A DNA stretch of 13,012 nt from Oscillospiraceae bacterium. GTDB lineage: Bacteria > Bacillota > Clostridia > Oscillospirales > Ruminococcaceae. The translations under genes were made by a program, and so were the position numbers. Shown one piece after another: positions 5,945 to 12,529 of this stretch. How positions within the stretch are numbered: the stretch's first letter is position 1; every line of letters begins with the position of its first letter. The DNA is taken from positions 1-13,012 of the forward strand of contig WRLS01000047.1 of NCBI GenBank assembly GCA_009776345.1, written 5' to 3'. Under the pieces are notes generated by a model, which searched no databases, was not told the DNA's origin, and saw nothing but the letters and a program-made list of their open reading frames with translations.

Positions 5945-8017
5945 TTAAATTTGTACGTTTGCCAGTGACTGGATCTGGATTGTCGGGTCGATTTCGCTGA
6001 AGGACAAAACAATGATGTTTGGGTTGAACTGGTCGAGCATCTTTTTAAGGTATATGCGCACAATCGGCGATGTTAAAACAATCGGCACGGGTACAATGTC
6101 TTTGATGGCGTTCATGTCTTCGATTAGGCTGCCGACGATTTTTTGGATCATGTCCGGCTCCATTGCCATGTATGTGCCGTGTTCGCCCTTTTTGATTGAA
6201 CCCATGACCGCCTGCTCGATGTCCTGGTCAACCGTGATAACCTTAAGCACATTGCCCGATACATACTGGCGCGTGATAGTGCGCTTTAGGCGCTGGCGGA
6301 CGTATTCTGTGAGCAGGTCCGGGTCCTTTGTGGTGAGGCCGTAGTCGCCCAAGGTTTCGAGGATGGTTTCCATATCCTTGATCGGCACGCCTTCCTTGAG
6401 CAGATTGCAGAGGACTTTTTGCAGGTCCGAGATACCGATGATGCCGGGAACCACATCCGCGACGATCGCGGGGTTCTGCTTTGCGGTGTTTTCCAGCAGC
6501 GTGGTGATATCCTGGCGGGTGAGGACTTCGTGGATATAGCGCTTGACGATCTCTGACATATGCGTGATGATGACGGACAGCGGGTCGATAACCGTGTAGC
6601 CGTAGACCTCGGCGGTTTCGCGCAGGTCTTCTGTTATCCACTTGCTGGGTATGCCGTAGGCGGGTTCGACCGTGTCGATGCCTTCGATTTCTTCGATCGC
6701 GGTACCGGGGTCCATGGCGAGATAGTAATCCACTAAAACTTCGCCGCGGGCGACTTCCTCGCCTTTTATTTTTATGGCGTATTGATTGGGGTTCAGCATC
6801 CCGTTGTCGAGCATTTGCACGGTTGGGACAACAACGCCGTAATCCGTCGCGAACTGTTTGCGGAACATGATTATGCGGTCGATAAAGCTTCCGCCGGAGC
6901 TTTCGTCAACGTGCGGGATCAGGCTGTAGCCGAATTCCATCGTGATTGGGTCAACGCCCAAAAGCCCGTATACATTGTCGATGTTTTTATAGTAAGAGGC
7001 CTCGTTGAGCATTTCGGGGAGAAGGTCGTCTTCGTCTGCCTGGTCAAGCCCTTCAGCCAGCGCCGCCTGTGTGCGGGTACGGTTCAGGATGAACGCCAAC
7101 GCCGCCAGCACGGCCGCAATGGTGAAAATCTGAAATTTCGGCGCGCCGGGTATAATCCCGACGGTCGCGACGGCGCCTGCCGCGATAAACAGCGCGATTG
7201 GCTGGCCGGACATTTGCCTTGCCACGTTGGAGATAAGGTTGTCGTTGGAGGATGCGCGCGTGACGATCATACCTGTGGCGGTTGCGATGAGCAGCGCGGG
7301 TATCTGGGAAACAAGGCCGTCGCCGACGGTTGCAAGCGTATAAACGCTGAGGACCTCGCCGAAAGCCATTCCGCCGGATACCATGCCGACGATCAGCCCG
7401 CCGACAAAGTTTACGATTGTGATGACGATGGACGCGATCGCGTCGCCCTTTACGAATTTTGTAGCACCGTCCATGGCACCGTAGAAGTCGGCCTCGCGCT
7501 GGATTTTCTGGCGGCGCTCCTTGGCCTCCTGCTCGTCAATCAGCCCGCTGTTGAGGTCCGCGTCGATCGCCATCTGCTTGCCGGGCATCGCGTCCAGCGT
7601 AAACCGCGCCGCAACCTCCGCGACGCGCTCCGCGCCCTTTGTGATAACAAGGAAGTTAACAAAAACGATAATCGCGAAAACAACAAACCCGATTGCGACA
7701 TTGCCGCCGATTACGAAATTGCCGAAGGTCTTGATAAGCTCGCCCGCGTAGCCGTAATTCTCCAAAATCGACCGCGTGGACGAAACATTCAGCGACAACC
7801 GCAGCAGCGTGGTAATAAGCATAAGGGACGGGAAAATCGAGAAGTCAAGGGTTTCCTTTATATACATTGTCATTAGCAGGATGACAAAGGATACGGTAAG
7901 GCTGAGCATGAACATGAAGTCCAGCATACCCGGGGGGAGCGGGACAACAAGCATTAAGATGATGACAACAACAAAGATGGCAATAAGGTTATTGGCAGCT
8001 CTTGCTATTCTTCCCAT
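5945..8017 (-). CDS. flhA: Flagellar type III export gate protein FlhA
   Basis: The 690-residue protein is the large export-gate subunit. It forms the nonameric ring in the membrane below the FliPQR pore, couples proton motive force to export, and docks substrate-chaperone complexes through its cytoplasmic domain. Residues 1-315 hold about eight membrane segments. The FHIPEP family signature is clear: LLRLSLNVSSTR near 71-82, NFLVITKGAERVAEVAARFT near 121-140, and LDAMPGKQMAIDADL near 141-155. The cytoplasmic domain runs from about 340 to the end and looks complete; length matches the family. The ATG start has AAAGGA about 9-11 nt upstream. It follows flhB by 47 bp. Downstream is sigma28 instead of flhF/flhG. 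Confidence 0.97.
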   Translation of the reverse strand: MGRIARAANNLIAIFVVVIILMLVVPLPPGMLDFMFMLSLTVSFVILLMTMYIKETLDFSIFPSLMLITTLLRLSLNVSSTRSILENYGYAGELIKTFGNFVIGGNVAIGFVVFAIIVFVNFLVITKGAERVAEVAARFTLDAMPGKQMAIDADLNSGLIDEQEAKERRQKIQREADFYGAMDGATKFVKGDAIASIVITIVNFVGGLIVGMVSGGMAFGEVLSVYTLATVGDGLVSQIPALLIATATGMIVTRASSNDNLISNVARQMSGQPIALFIAAGAVATVGIIPGAPKFQIFTIAAVLAALAFILNRTRTQAALAEGLDQADEDDLLPEMLNEASYYKNIDNVYGLLGVDPITMEFGYSLIPHVDESSGGSFIDRIIMFRKQFATDYGVVVPTVQMLDNGMLNPNQYAIKIKGEEVARGEVLVDYYLAMDPGTAIEEIEGIDTVEPAYGIPSKWITEDLRETAEVYGYTVIDPLSVIITHMSEIVKRYIHEVLTRQDITTLLENTAKQNPAIVADVVPGIIGISDLQKVLCNLLKEGVPIKDMETILETLGDYGLTTKDPDLLTEYVRQRLKRTITRQYVSGNVLKVITVDQDIEQAVMGSIKKGEHGTYMAMEPDMIQKIVGSLIEDMNAIKDIVPVPIVLTSPIVRIYLKKMLDQFNPNIIVLSFSEIDPTIQIQSLANVQI

Positions 8018-8064
8018 TTAGCGGTTTCCTTTATTTATTTTAAAAGCGGAAAGCGGCGGTTATT

Positions 8065-9144
8065 TTAGCTGGCCGCTTTGGCTGTGCCTGCGTTCGTGTA
8101 AATCCATGCCAAAAGCTCCGCGACAGACTGGTAAAGCTCGGCGGGGATGTATCCGTCAACATCTGCAAGCTCGTACAGGCTGCGTGCCAGGGGCGGGTTC
8201 TCCACAGTCATGATTCCGTGTTTTTCCGCCTCTTCGATGATTTTTTCCGCGATTTTGTCCTGCCCCTTCGCAAGGACCATGGGGGCGGCGTCGGAGTTTA
8301 GGTCGTACTTGATGGCTATAGCAAAGTGGGTGGGGTTCCTTACAACAACGTCAGCTTCTTTTACCTGGTTCATCATGCGGCGCTGGGCGTACTCACGCTG
8401 TTTTTGGCGGCGCGCGCCTTTTATTTCGGGGCTGCCTTCCATTTGCTTGTATTCGTCCTTTACTTCCTGCTTGCTCATTCTTATATTACGCTCATACTCC
8501 CATAATTGATAGAGGTAGTCGAGCATCGCAACTACGCCGAACGCCAGCGCGGTAGTGAGGATAAGCGCCATAATCTCCCGCCCCGCGTACTGTATGCCCT
8601 GTGTGATTTCCCATCCCAGCATACTGGGGACGATGTTTACCGCGGCGACGATATTCCTGTAAAGTATAAACGCAAGCAGCGATATCTTTATAATTGATTT
8701 TAACAGCTCAACGAGCGAGCGCAGCGAAACCAGCCGCTTAAAGCCTTTTATTGGGTCCAGCCGCTCCAGCTTGAATTTGATTGACTCATAGGAAATAAGG
8801 AAGCGTGTCTGGAACAGCACAACCATAACGGTGACACAGCCGATAAGTAAAATAGCGGGGAGCATCGTAGTGCCGAACAGCACAAGAGATTCTATAAAGA
8901 TCTGCATCAGGTCGGCTTCCGTAAGCGTGTGGATATTTATAAGCCGTGTCATTTGTATGGCGTAGGTTTCCTGTATGCGCCGTATAAAGGAGCCGACAAA
9001 AACGCTGATTATGTAAAACGCCGCAACCAGCGAAACTATCGTGGTAATGTCCTTGCTCATAAAGACATTGCCTTTTTTGCGTTCGTCCTGCCGCTTTTTC
9101 GGGCTGGCTTTTTCGGTTTTTTCGCCGCTGCTGTTATCGGGCAC
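8065..9144 (-). CDS. flhB: Flagellar type III export switch protein FlhB
   Basis: The 359-residue protein belongs to the FlhB/YscU family and switches export from rod/hook to filament substrates. A charged N-terminal tail (EKTEKASPKKRQDERKKG, residues 8-25) is followed by four membrane segments (about 32-55, 85-110, 145-165, 188-212) and a cytoplasmic domain containing the autocleavage motif NPTH at 270-273, which cleaves between Asn270 and Pro271. The start is GTG at 9144, backed by AAAGGGGGG about 6 nt upstream. The GTG is 26 bp after the toxin stop codon. In most relatives fliR directly precedes flhB, and in some Clostridia they are fused; here a toxin-antitoxin pair separates them. The coding sequence itself looks undamaged. 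Confidence 0.96.
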   Translation of the reverse strand: MPDNSSGEKTEKASPKKRQDERKKGNVFMSKDITTIVSLVAAFYIISVFVGSFIRRIQETYAIQMTRLINIHTLTEADLMQIFIESLVLFGTTMLPAILLIGCVTVMVVLFQTRFLISYESIKFKLERLDPIKGFKRLVSLRSLVELLKSIIKISLLAFILYRNIVAAVNIVPSMLGWEITQGIQYAGREIMALILTTALAFGVVAMLDYLYQLWEYERNIRMSKQEVKDEYKQMEGSPEIKGARRQKQREYAQRRMMNQVKEADVVVRNPTHFAIAIKYDLNSDAAPMVLAKGQDKIAEKIIEEAEKHGIMTVENPPLARSLYELADVDGYIPAELYQSVAELLAWIYTNAGTAKAAS

Positions 9145-9158
9145 TGATATCCCCCCTT

Positions 9159-9177
9159 TAAATCAATTGCTTATCTG
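9159..9177. repeat. 19-bp direct repeat, left copy
   Basis: The sequence taaatcaattgcttatctg is identical to the copy at 9699-9717; identity ends sharply on both sides. It spans the toxin stop codon (9171-9173) and the spacer up to the flhB ribosome binding site. Confidence 0.9.
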
Positions 9178-9434
9178 TCGTCGTAATGACCTTTACAAGC
9201 AAAAATCAACAAGTTTTTCTTATCATCAAAATTATATATAAGCCTGTTTGCGTGGTCAATTTTCCTGCTCCATGCTTTGCGGTATTTTAGCGGCTCCGGC
9301 TTGCCGATACCTTTGCTGAGTCCATTGCGCTCGATATCTTTGATAAGCTCGTTAATGCGCCCTAGTTTCTTTTTATCTTCTGTTTGCCATGAAAGATAGT
9401 CGTCCCATGCTTTGTCCGACCAGACTTTAGTCAT
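9171..9434 (-). CDS. yoeB: YoeB/Txe family toxin (ribosome-dependent mRNA endonuclease)
   Basis: The 87-residue protein matches the YoeB/Txe type II toxin family of the RelE superfamily, which binds the ribosomal A site and cleaves mRNA. The N-terminus (VWSDKAWDDYLSWQTEDKK), the helix INELIKDIERNG and KGIGKPEPLKY are close to Escherichia coli YoeB. The catalytic residues line up: Glu47 (in GKPEP), Arg64 (in NRLIY), and His83-Tyr84 near the C-terminus, so the enzyme appears intact. E. coli YoeB ends at the His-Tyr pair; this one has three more residues (DDR), and the last codon and stop lie in the 19-bp repeat. The ATG overlaps the antitoxin stop by 8 nt, which suggests translational coupling. 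It is inserted between fliR and flhB. Confidence 0.93.
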   Translation of the reverse strand: MTKVWSDKAWDDYLSWQTEDKKKLGRINELIKDIERNGLSKGIGKPEPLKYRKAWSRKIDHANRLIYNFDDKKNLLIFACKGHYDDR

Positions 9435-9681
9435 CGTCCACCTCTATTAGGTCATGTATCTTGCCCTCGCCCCTTGCGATTTGTTCCATGGAGCGGTCGA
9501 GCATATCCAGATAGGCCGCGTTTTTTGCCGCCTTCACCAGCGTATTATATTCGTCAAGGCTGATAATAACTACATTTTTTTCGTCTTTACGGGTTACAAT
9601 AACCGTTTCATAATTATCCGTTACTTTATCGCAATAATCTTTCAGGCGGCCTTGGATAGTGGAATAGTTTACAGCTATCAT
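9427..9681 (-). CDS. yefM: YefM/Phd family antitoxin
   Basis: The 84-residue product is a YefM-type antitoxin, whose N-terminal domain dimerises and binds operator DNA and whose C-terminus wraps and inhibits the toxin. The start motif MIAVNYSTIQGRLKDY, the strand ETVIVTRKDEKNVVIISLDEY and the acidic, flexible C-terminus (EGKIHDLIEVDDD) are typical. The reading frame can begin at 9699, but I chose the ATG at 9681 because AAAGGA (9691-9696) lies 9 nt upstream and because the family begins MIAVNYS. The ATG at 9699 lies partly in the direct repeat. The gene begins 29 bp after the fliR stop. No separate promoter or operator palindrome is obvious in the short spacer, so expression may depend on the flagellar transcript or on a promoter inside fliR. 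Confidence 0.93.
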   Translation of the reverse strand: MIAVNYSTIQGRLKDYCDKVTDNYETVIVTRKDEKNVVIISLDEYNTLVKAAKNAAYLDMLDRSMEQIARGEGKIHDLIEVDDD

Positions 9682-9698
9682 AAGGTCATATCCTTTCA

Positions 9699-9717
9699 TA
9701 AATCAATTGCTTATCTG
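9699..9717. repeat. 19-bp direct repeat, right copy
   Basis: Identical to 9159-9177. It spans the fliR stop codon (9711-9713), the last bases of fliR coding sequence and the spacer before the antitoxin ribosome binding site. A CAATTG hexamer lies at its centre. Confidence 0.9.
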
Positions 9718-10484
9718 CTGAACATCGCCCCCAGCGAATCGCCGAGCATCTCAAAGCTTATCTCAATCATATTGCCGAAGTAGCCTATAACCGGGCCGAC
9801 CAGCAGTACCAAAATCAGCAGGCCCGTGAAAAGCTTAAACTGGATGTTCACGACAAAGACGTTGATCTGCGGGATGATCCGCATGATGATGCCGACCGCC
9901 ATACTTACAATGGTTTCTATCACTACTACGGGCAAAGCAAGCTTCATGGCGAAAACTAAAATAGTGGAAAACAGCTCCGGCATATAGAAGAATCCGTCCA
10001 GGTTCAGCGCGAAATCCCCGACAGGCAGTACCCGCAATGTGACAGACATAAGATGAATGAAAGTTAGATGGTTGCCTGTTGTGAAGAAAATAAGCGTGTA
10101 CATAATAATGAAAAAGTTGGACGAGATTGAAACTGTCGCGTTTGTTGTTGGGTCGAAGGCCTTTGCCATTGAGATTCCCTGCTGGAGGTCGATGATTTCG
10201 CCGCCCACGATCAAAATTGAAACAAACATCTGGAACAGCACACCGCCCGCAAACCCGATGAAAAGCTCCCTGACTGCCAGCAGCGCAAACTGAAAAAACG
10301 TGGGGTCGGCAATCGGCGGGTCGGCAACGGTGTCCAGCAGAAGGAATGCCAGCAAAAAGGCAAGCACGGCGTTTACCATTGATGGGATGTTCCTGCGCCC
10401 CAATATAGGGTTCAGCACCAAAAATCCCGTCATCCGCAGCATTATCAGCATAAAGGCAAGGGCGCGCGCGGTATTTATATACAT
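9711..10484 (-). CDS. fliR: Flagellar type III export gate protein FliR
   Basis: The 257-residue integral membrane protein is the single-copy subunit of the FliP5-FliQ4-FliR1 export pore. It shows five to six hydrophobic segments, the early motif LRMTGFLVLNPILGRRNIP, the segment GEIIDLQQGISMAKAFDPTTN typical of FliR, and a hydrophobic C-terminal third. Length is normal. The ATG lies 18 bp after the fliQ stop, with GGGG about 7 nt upstream. The last codons and the stop lie in the 19-bp direct repeat that borders the toxin-antitoxin insertion, yet the protein end (LGDSLGAMFSR) looks normal, so the insertion does not appear to have truncated it. Confidence 0.95.
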   Translation of the reverse strand: MYINTARALAFMLIMLRMTGFLVLNPILGRRNIPSMVNAVLAFLLAFLLLDTVADPPIADPTFFQFALLAVRELFIGFAGGVLFQMFVSILIVGGEIIDLQQGISMAKAFDPTTNATVSISSNFFIIMYTLIFFTTGNHLTFIHLMSVTLRVLPVGDFALNLDGFFYMPELFSTILVFAMKLALPVVVIETIVSMAVGIIMRIIPQINVFVVNIQFKLFTGLLILVLLVGPVIGYFGNMIEISFEMLGDSLGAMFSR

Positions 10485-10502
10485 CCTTTTACCCCGGCCG
10501 TG

Positions 10503-10775
10503 TTAGGCGTAATTTGATATTGTCTGGAAGATTTCGTTTATAAAATCCCGCATGGTCCCGATCATCCACGGGCCCATCAAAAGCAAAGCGAGCGCGATCA
10601 TGATAAGCTTCGGCGCGAATGTCAGGGTCTGCTCGTGGACCTGCGTGGCGGCCTGTATTATGGCGATTATAAGCCCCACGGAAACGCTCACGATCAAAAC
10701 AGGGGCGACCAGCATAAGTGCGGTCCTCATGGCATCGGAAAACAAATTCATGACAACGCCTTCATCTACCATCAT
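10503..10775 (-). CDS. fliQ: Flagellar type III export gate protein FliQ
   Basis: The 90-residue protein has two membrane helices (about 16-40 and 50-75) and is the FliQ subunit of the FliPQR pore; family length is close to 89. Typical sequence includes GLIIAIIQAATQVHEQTLTF, the loop between the helices. I chose the ATG at 10775 because AGGAGG lies 8 nt upstream; a GTG three codons earlier overlaps that ribosome binding site and is unlikely. It follows fliP by 17 bp and precedes fliR by 18 bp. Confidence 0.95.
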   Translation of the reverse strand: MMVDEGVVMNLFSDAMRTALMLVAPVLIVSVSVGLIIAIIQAATQVHEQTLTFAPKLIMIALALLLMGPWMIGTMRDFINEIFQTISNYA

Positions 10776-10792
10776 CGGGCGCACCTCCTAAA

Positions 10793-11695
10793 CTATGTGA
10801 ACCTGTAGGTCGTGACAAGTGAGCGTATCAGCAGCCCCCAGCCGTCCACCAAAACAAAGAGCATAAGCTTGAACGGCAAGGATATCGTGATAGGCGGGAG
10901 CATCATCATACCCATGGACATCAGCGAGCTGGCAACCACCATATCTATGATCAAAAACGGCACGAACAGGAAGAACCCGGCAATAAACGCCCGCTTGATC
11001 TCACTTGTCATAAACGCCGGGATTATTGTTGTGATGGGATAATCCATAACCTCTTCCGGCAGGTCGATCTGAGAAAGCTCGGTAAAAAGGGCAAGGTCGA
11101 CGCTCTGCGTATTTGCCAGCATGAAGCGCTTCAGCGGCACCTGGGATATTTCGAGGAATTCCGACGCGGTAATTTCGCCTTCGCTGAACGGGTCGTAGGC
11201 GGTTTCGGTGATTTCAGTGATTACCGGCGCCATGACAAACAGCGAGATAATAAGCGCAAGCCCGATAAGCACCTGGTTTGGCGGGGTCTGCTGAAGCCCG
11301 ATGGCGTTGCGCATTAGCGAGAACACGATGATGAAGCGCGTAAAGCAGGTCATCATCATCAAAAACGAGGGCAGCAGCGTCATCAGCGTCAGAAGCAGCA
11401 AAACCCTGATTGTGTCCGAGCTGCCGCTGTTGATGTTGATATTCAGCAGCGGGTCGTCCGGGTCCGCGAGGTTTGCGGGTTCGCCCGGTATGACCGGGTC
11501 TACCGGCTCCACGAGATCCACCGCCGCGTGGACGGAAAGCGCCGGTGCGGCGATCAGCACTGCTGTTAAAACAAGCAAAACCAAAAGCTTGGGAACAGAC
11601 GAAAAACCATGATGCCCGCCTGTTTTTCCACAGATGTCCGGCACCACAGTGTCGTTTGATTTACAGGGGGCGGCCGTAAATGAAAAGTGTGTCAA
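10793..11695 (-). CDS. fliP: Flagellar type III export gate protein FliP
   Basis: The 300-residue product is the FliP pore subunit. The family signature is complete: MTCFTRFIIVFSLMRNAIG (about 115-133) with TPPNQVLIGLALIISLFVM, the large extracytoplasmic loop, and the C-terminal segments FIAGFFLFVPFLIIDMVVAS and LPFKLMLFVLVDGW. A cleavable signal peptide is predicted (hydrophobic core about 37-52, cleavage after SVHA near 57), then an acidic, Pro-rich segment (about 59-83) before the first mature helix. The start is uncertain: TTG at 11695 overlaps the fliO stop (TTGA) with only a weak GGTGG upstream, and it puts an unusual 35 residues in front of the signal peptide. No in-frame alternative has a better ribosome binding site, so translational coupling to fliO is my preferred reading. 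Confidence 0.93.
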   Translation of the reverse strand: MTHFSFTAAPCKSNDTVVPDICGKTGGHHGFSSVPKLLVLLVLTAVLIAAPALSVHAAVDLVEPVDPVIPGEPANLADPDDPLLNININSGSSDTIRVLLLLTLMTLLPSFLMMMTCFTRFIIVFSLMRNAIGLQQTPPNQVLIGLALIISLFVMAPVITEITETAYDPFSEGEITASEFLEISQVPLKRFMLANTQSVDLALFTELSQIDLPEEVMDYPITTIIPAFMTSEIKRAFIAGFFLFVPFLIIDMVVASSLMSMGMMMLPPITISLPFKLMLFVLVDGWGLLIRSLVTTYRFT

Positions 11696-12042
11696 CCGCC
11701 GCCACCACGCTTTCCCTGCCCCATAACGCCTTTTAGTATCTGCGAAAAGGAAAGGGCATTTCCGGGGGGAGGGCTGTCGTCCTCGATAAACCCGGGCAGC
11801 TCATGAAGGTAGCTTACAGCTTTGTCGGATACGCCGAGCATATGGTACCCGCCGTCTACTTTTACTATGTAGACAGCGCTCCCCTGTGAAAGCCCGGCCT
11901 TGTCGATGACCTTGACATATCTGCCCGCGCCGGAAACCCCGGCCCTTTTTGCGTACCAGCGGCTTGCGAAGTAAGTTGCCGCCAAGGCAAGCGCAATAAT
12001 TACGACAGCGCCGATCATAGACATTACATCAACAAATCCCAT
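11692..12042 (-). CDS. fliO: Flagellar biosynthesis protein FliO (FliZ)
   Basis: The 116-residue protein has one N-terminal membrane segment (about 7-28) followed by a cytoplasmic domain with the FliO pattern YVKVIDKAGLSQGSAVYIVKVDGGYHMLGVSD. FliO helps FliP oligomerise during export gate assembly. The ATG has AAGAAGG about 9 nt upstream. The C-terminus ends in a basic, Gly-rich tail (GKRGGGG). It overlaps the start of fliP by 4 nt (TTGA) and lies 52 bp after cheY. Its place between cheY and fliP is the usual one in Bacillota. FliO is weakly conserved in sequence, so position supports the call as much as the residues. Confidence 0.88.
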   Translation of the reverse strand: MGFVDVMSMIGAVVIIALALAATYFASRWYAKRAGVSGAGRYVKVIDKAGLSQGSAVYIVKVDGGYHMLGVSDKAVSYLHELPGFIEDDSPPPGNALSFSQILKGVMGQGKRGGGG

Positions 12043-12094
12043 ACCTTAGGACCTTCTTACTTATTAGACTTCCCAAAAAAGCCGGGCGGTTATG

Positions 12095-12454
12095 TTATCC
12101 CAGGACGGCTTTCATTGTCTTGGCGATCCTGTCGGGCTTGAAGGGCTTGACGATGAAGTCCAGCGCGCCTAGCTTTATTGCCTCCACGACCATGGACTCC
12201 TGCCCCATCGCGGAACACATGACAACCTTGGCGGCGGGGTTCAGCCCCTTGATCGCCTTCAGCGCGCCAATGCCGTCCAGGTTTGGCATGGTAACGTCCA
12301 GCATAACAAGGTCGGGGTTCACCTGCTGGAATTTTTCGACAGCGATCGCGCCGTCCGCGGCTTCCTCAACATCGCTGTAGCCCAGCTTATTGAGCGTGTC
12401 CTTGATCATCATCCTCATGAAAGCCGCGTCGTCGACGATTAGAATCTTTGGCAT
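12095..12454 (-). CDS. cheY: Chemotaxis response regulator CheY
   Basis: The 119-residue single-domain response regulator is phosphorylated by CheA and then binds the flagellar switch to set rotation. The acidic pocket Asp8-Asp9, phosphoacceptor Asp53 (in VMLDVTMP), Ser81 (in MCSAMGQ) and Lys103 (in KPF) are all present; no output domain follows. I chose the ATG at 12454 (MPKILIVDD) with AGGTGG 11 nt upstream; a GTG five codons earlier sits on the ribosome binding site. It lies between fliY and fliO, the classical position in Bacillus and Clostridia. cheA and the rest of the chemotaxis genes are not in this window. Confidence 0.95.
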   Translation of the reverse strand: MPKILIVDDAAFMRMMIKDTLNKLGYSDVEEAADGAIAVEKFQQVNPDLVMLDVTMPNLDGIGALKAIKGLNPAAKVVMCSAMGQESMVVEAIKLGALDFIVKPFKPDRIAKTMKAVLG

Positions 12455-12503
12455 TATTGTCTGCACCACCTATAAAAATTTTGTTTACCCACTCTATCTT
12501 TCA

Positions 12504-12517
12504 CCCGCGCTTGCGGG
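12504..12517 (-). repeat. Small hairpin between fliY and cheY
   Basis: 5-bp GC arms (cccgc / gcggg) close a 4-nt loop in the 75-bp spacer after the fliY stop. No T-tract follows at once, so it is probably an mRNA structure between operon genes, not a terminator. Confidence 0.35.
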
Positions 12518-12529
12518 AGGGACACATAT

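Larger units (their letters stand above)
9159..9717 (-). mobile_element. Putative inserted toxin-antitoxin cassette bounded by 19-bp direct repeats
   Basis: The segment between and including the two repeats holds the antitoxin and toxin genes and nothing else; there is no transposase, integrase or terminal inverted repeat. The period from one repeat to the other is 540 bp. Joining the outer flanks through a single repeat copy gives fliR with its present stop codon, then 26 bp including AAAGGGGGG, then the flhB GTG, a normal operon junction. The inside is visibly more AT-rich at both ends (for example 14 G/C in the 60 bases from 9181) than the flanking flhB sequence (33 in the 60 bases from 8101). 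Insertion by a site-specific recombinase, by microhomology, or as a long target duplication are all possible; the mechanism is inference. Confidence 0.5.

Noticed and set aside
6782..7876. Long open frame of 364 codons on the plus strand
   Set aside because: It is antisense to flhA, has a composition rich in Cys, His and Arg typical of shadow frames, and resembles no family.
9171..9434. Degenerate toxin, inactivated inside the flagellar operon
   Set aside because: Glu47, Arg64, His83 and Tyr84 are all present and the frame is complete, so there is no sign of inactivation.
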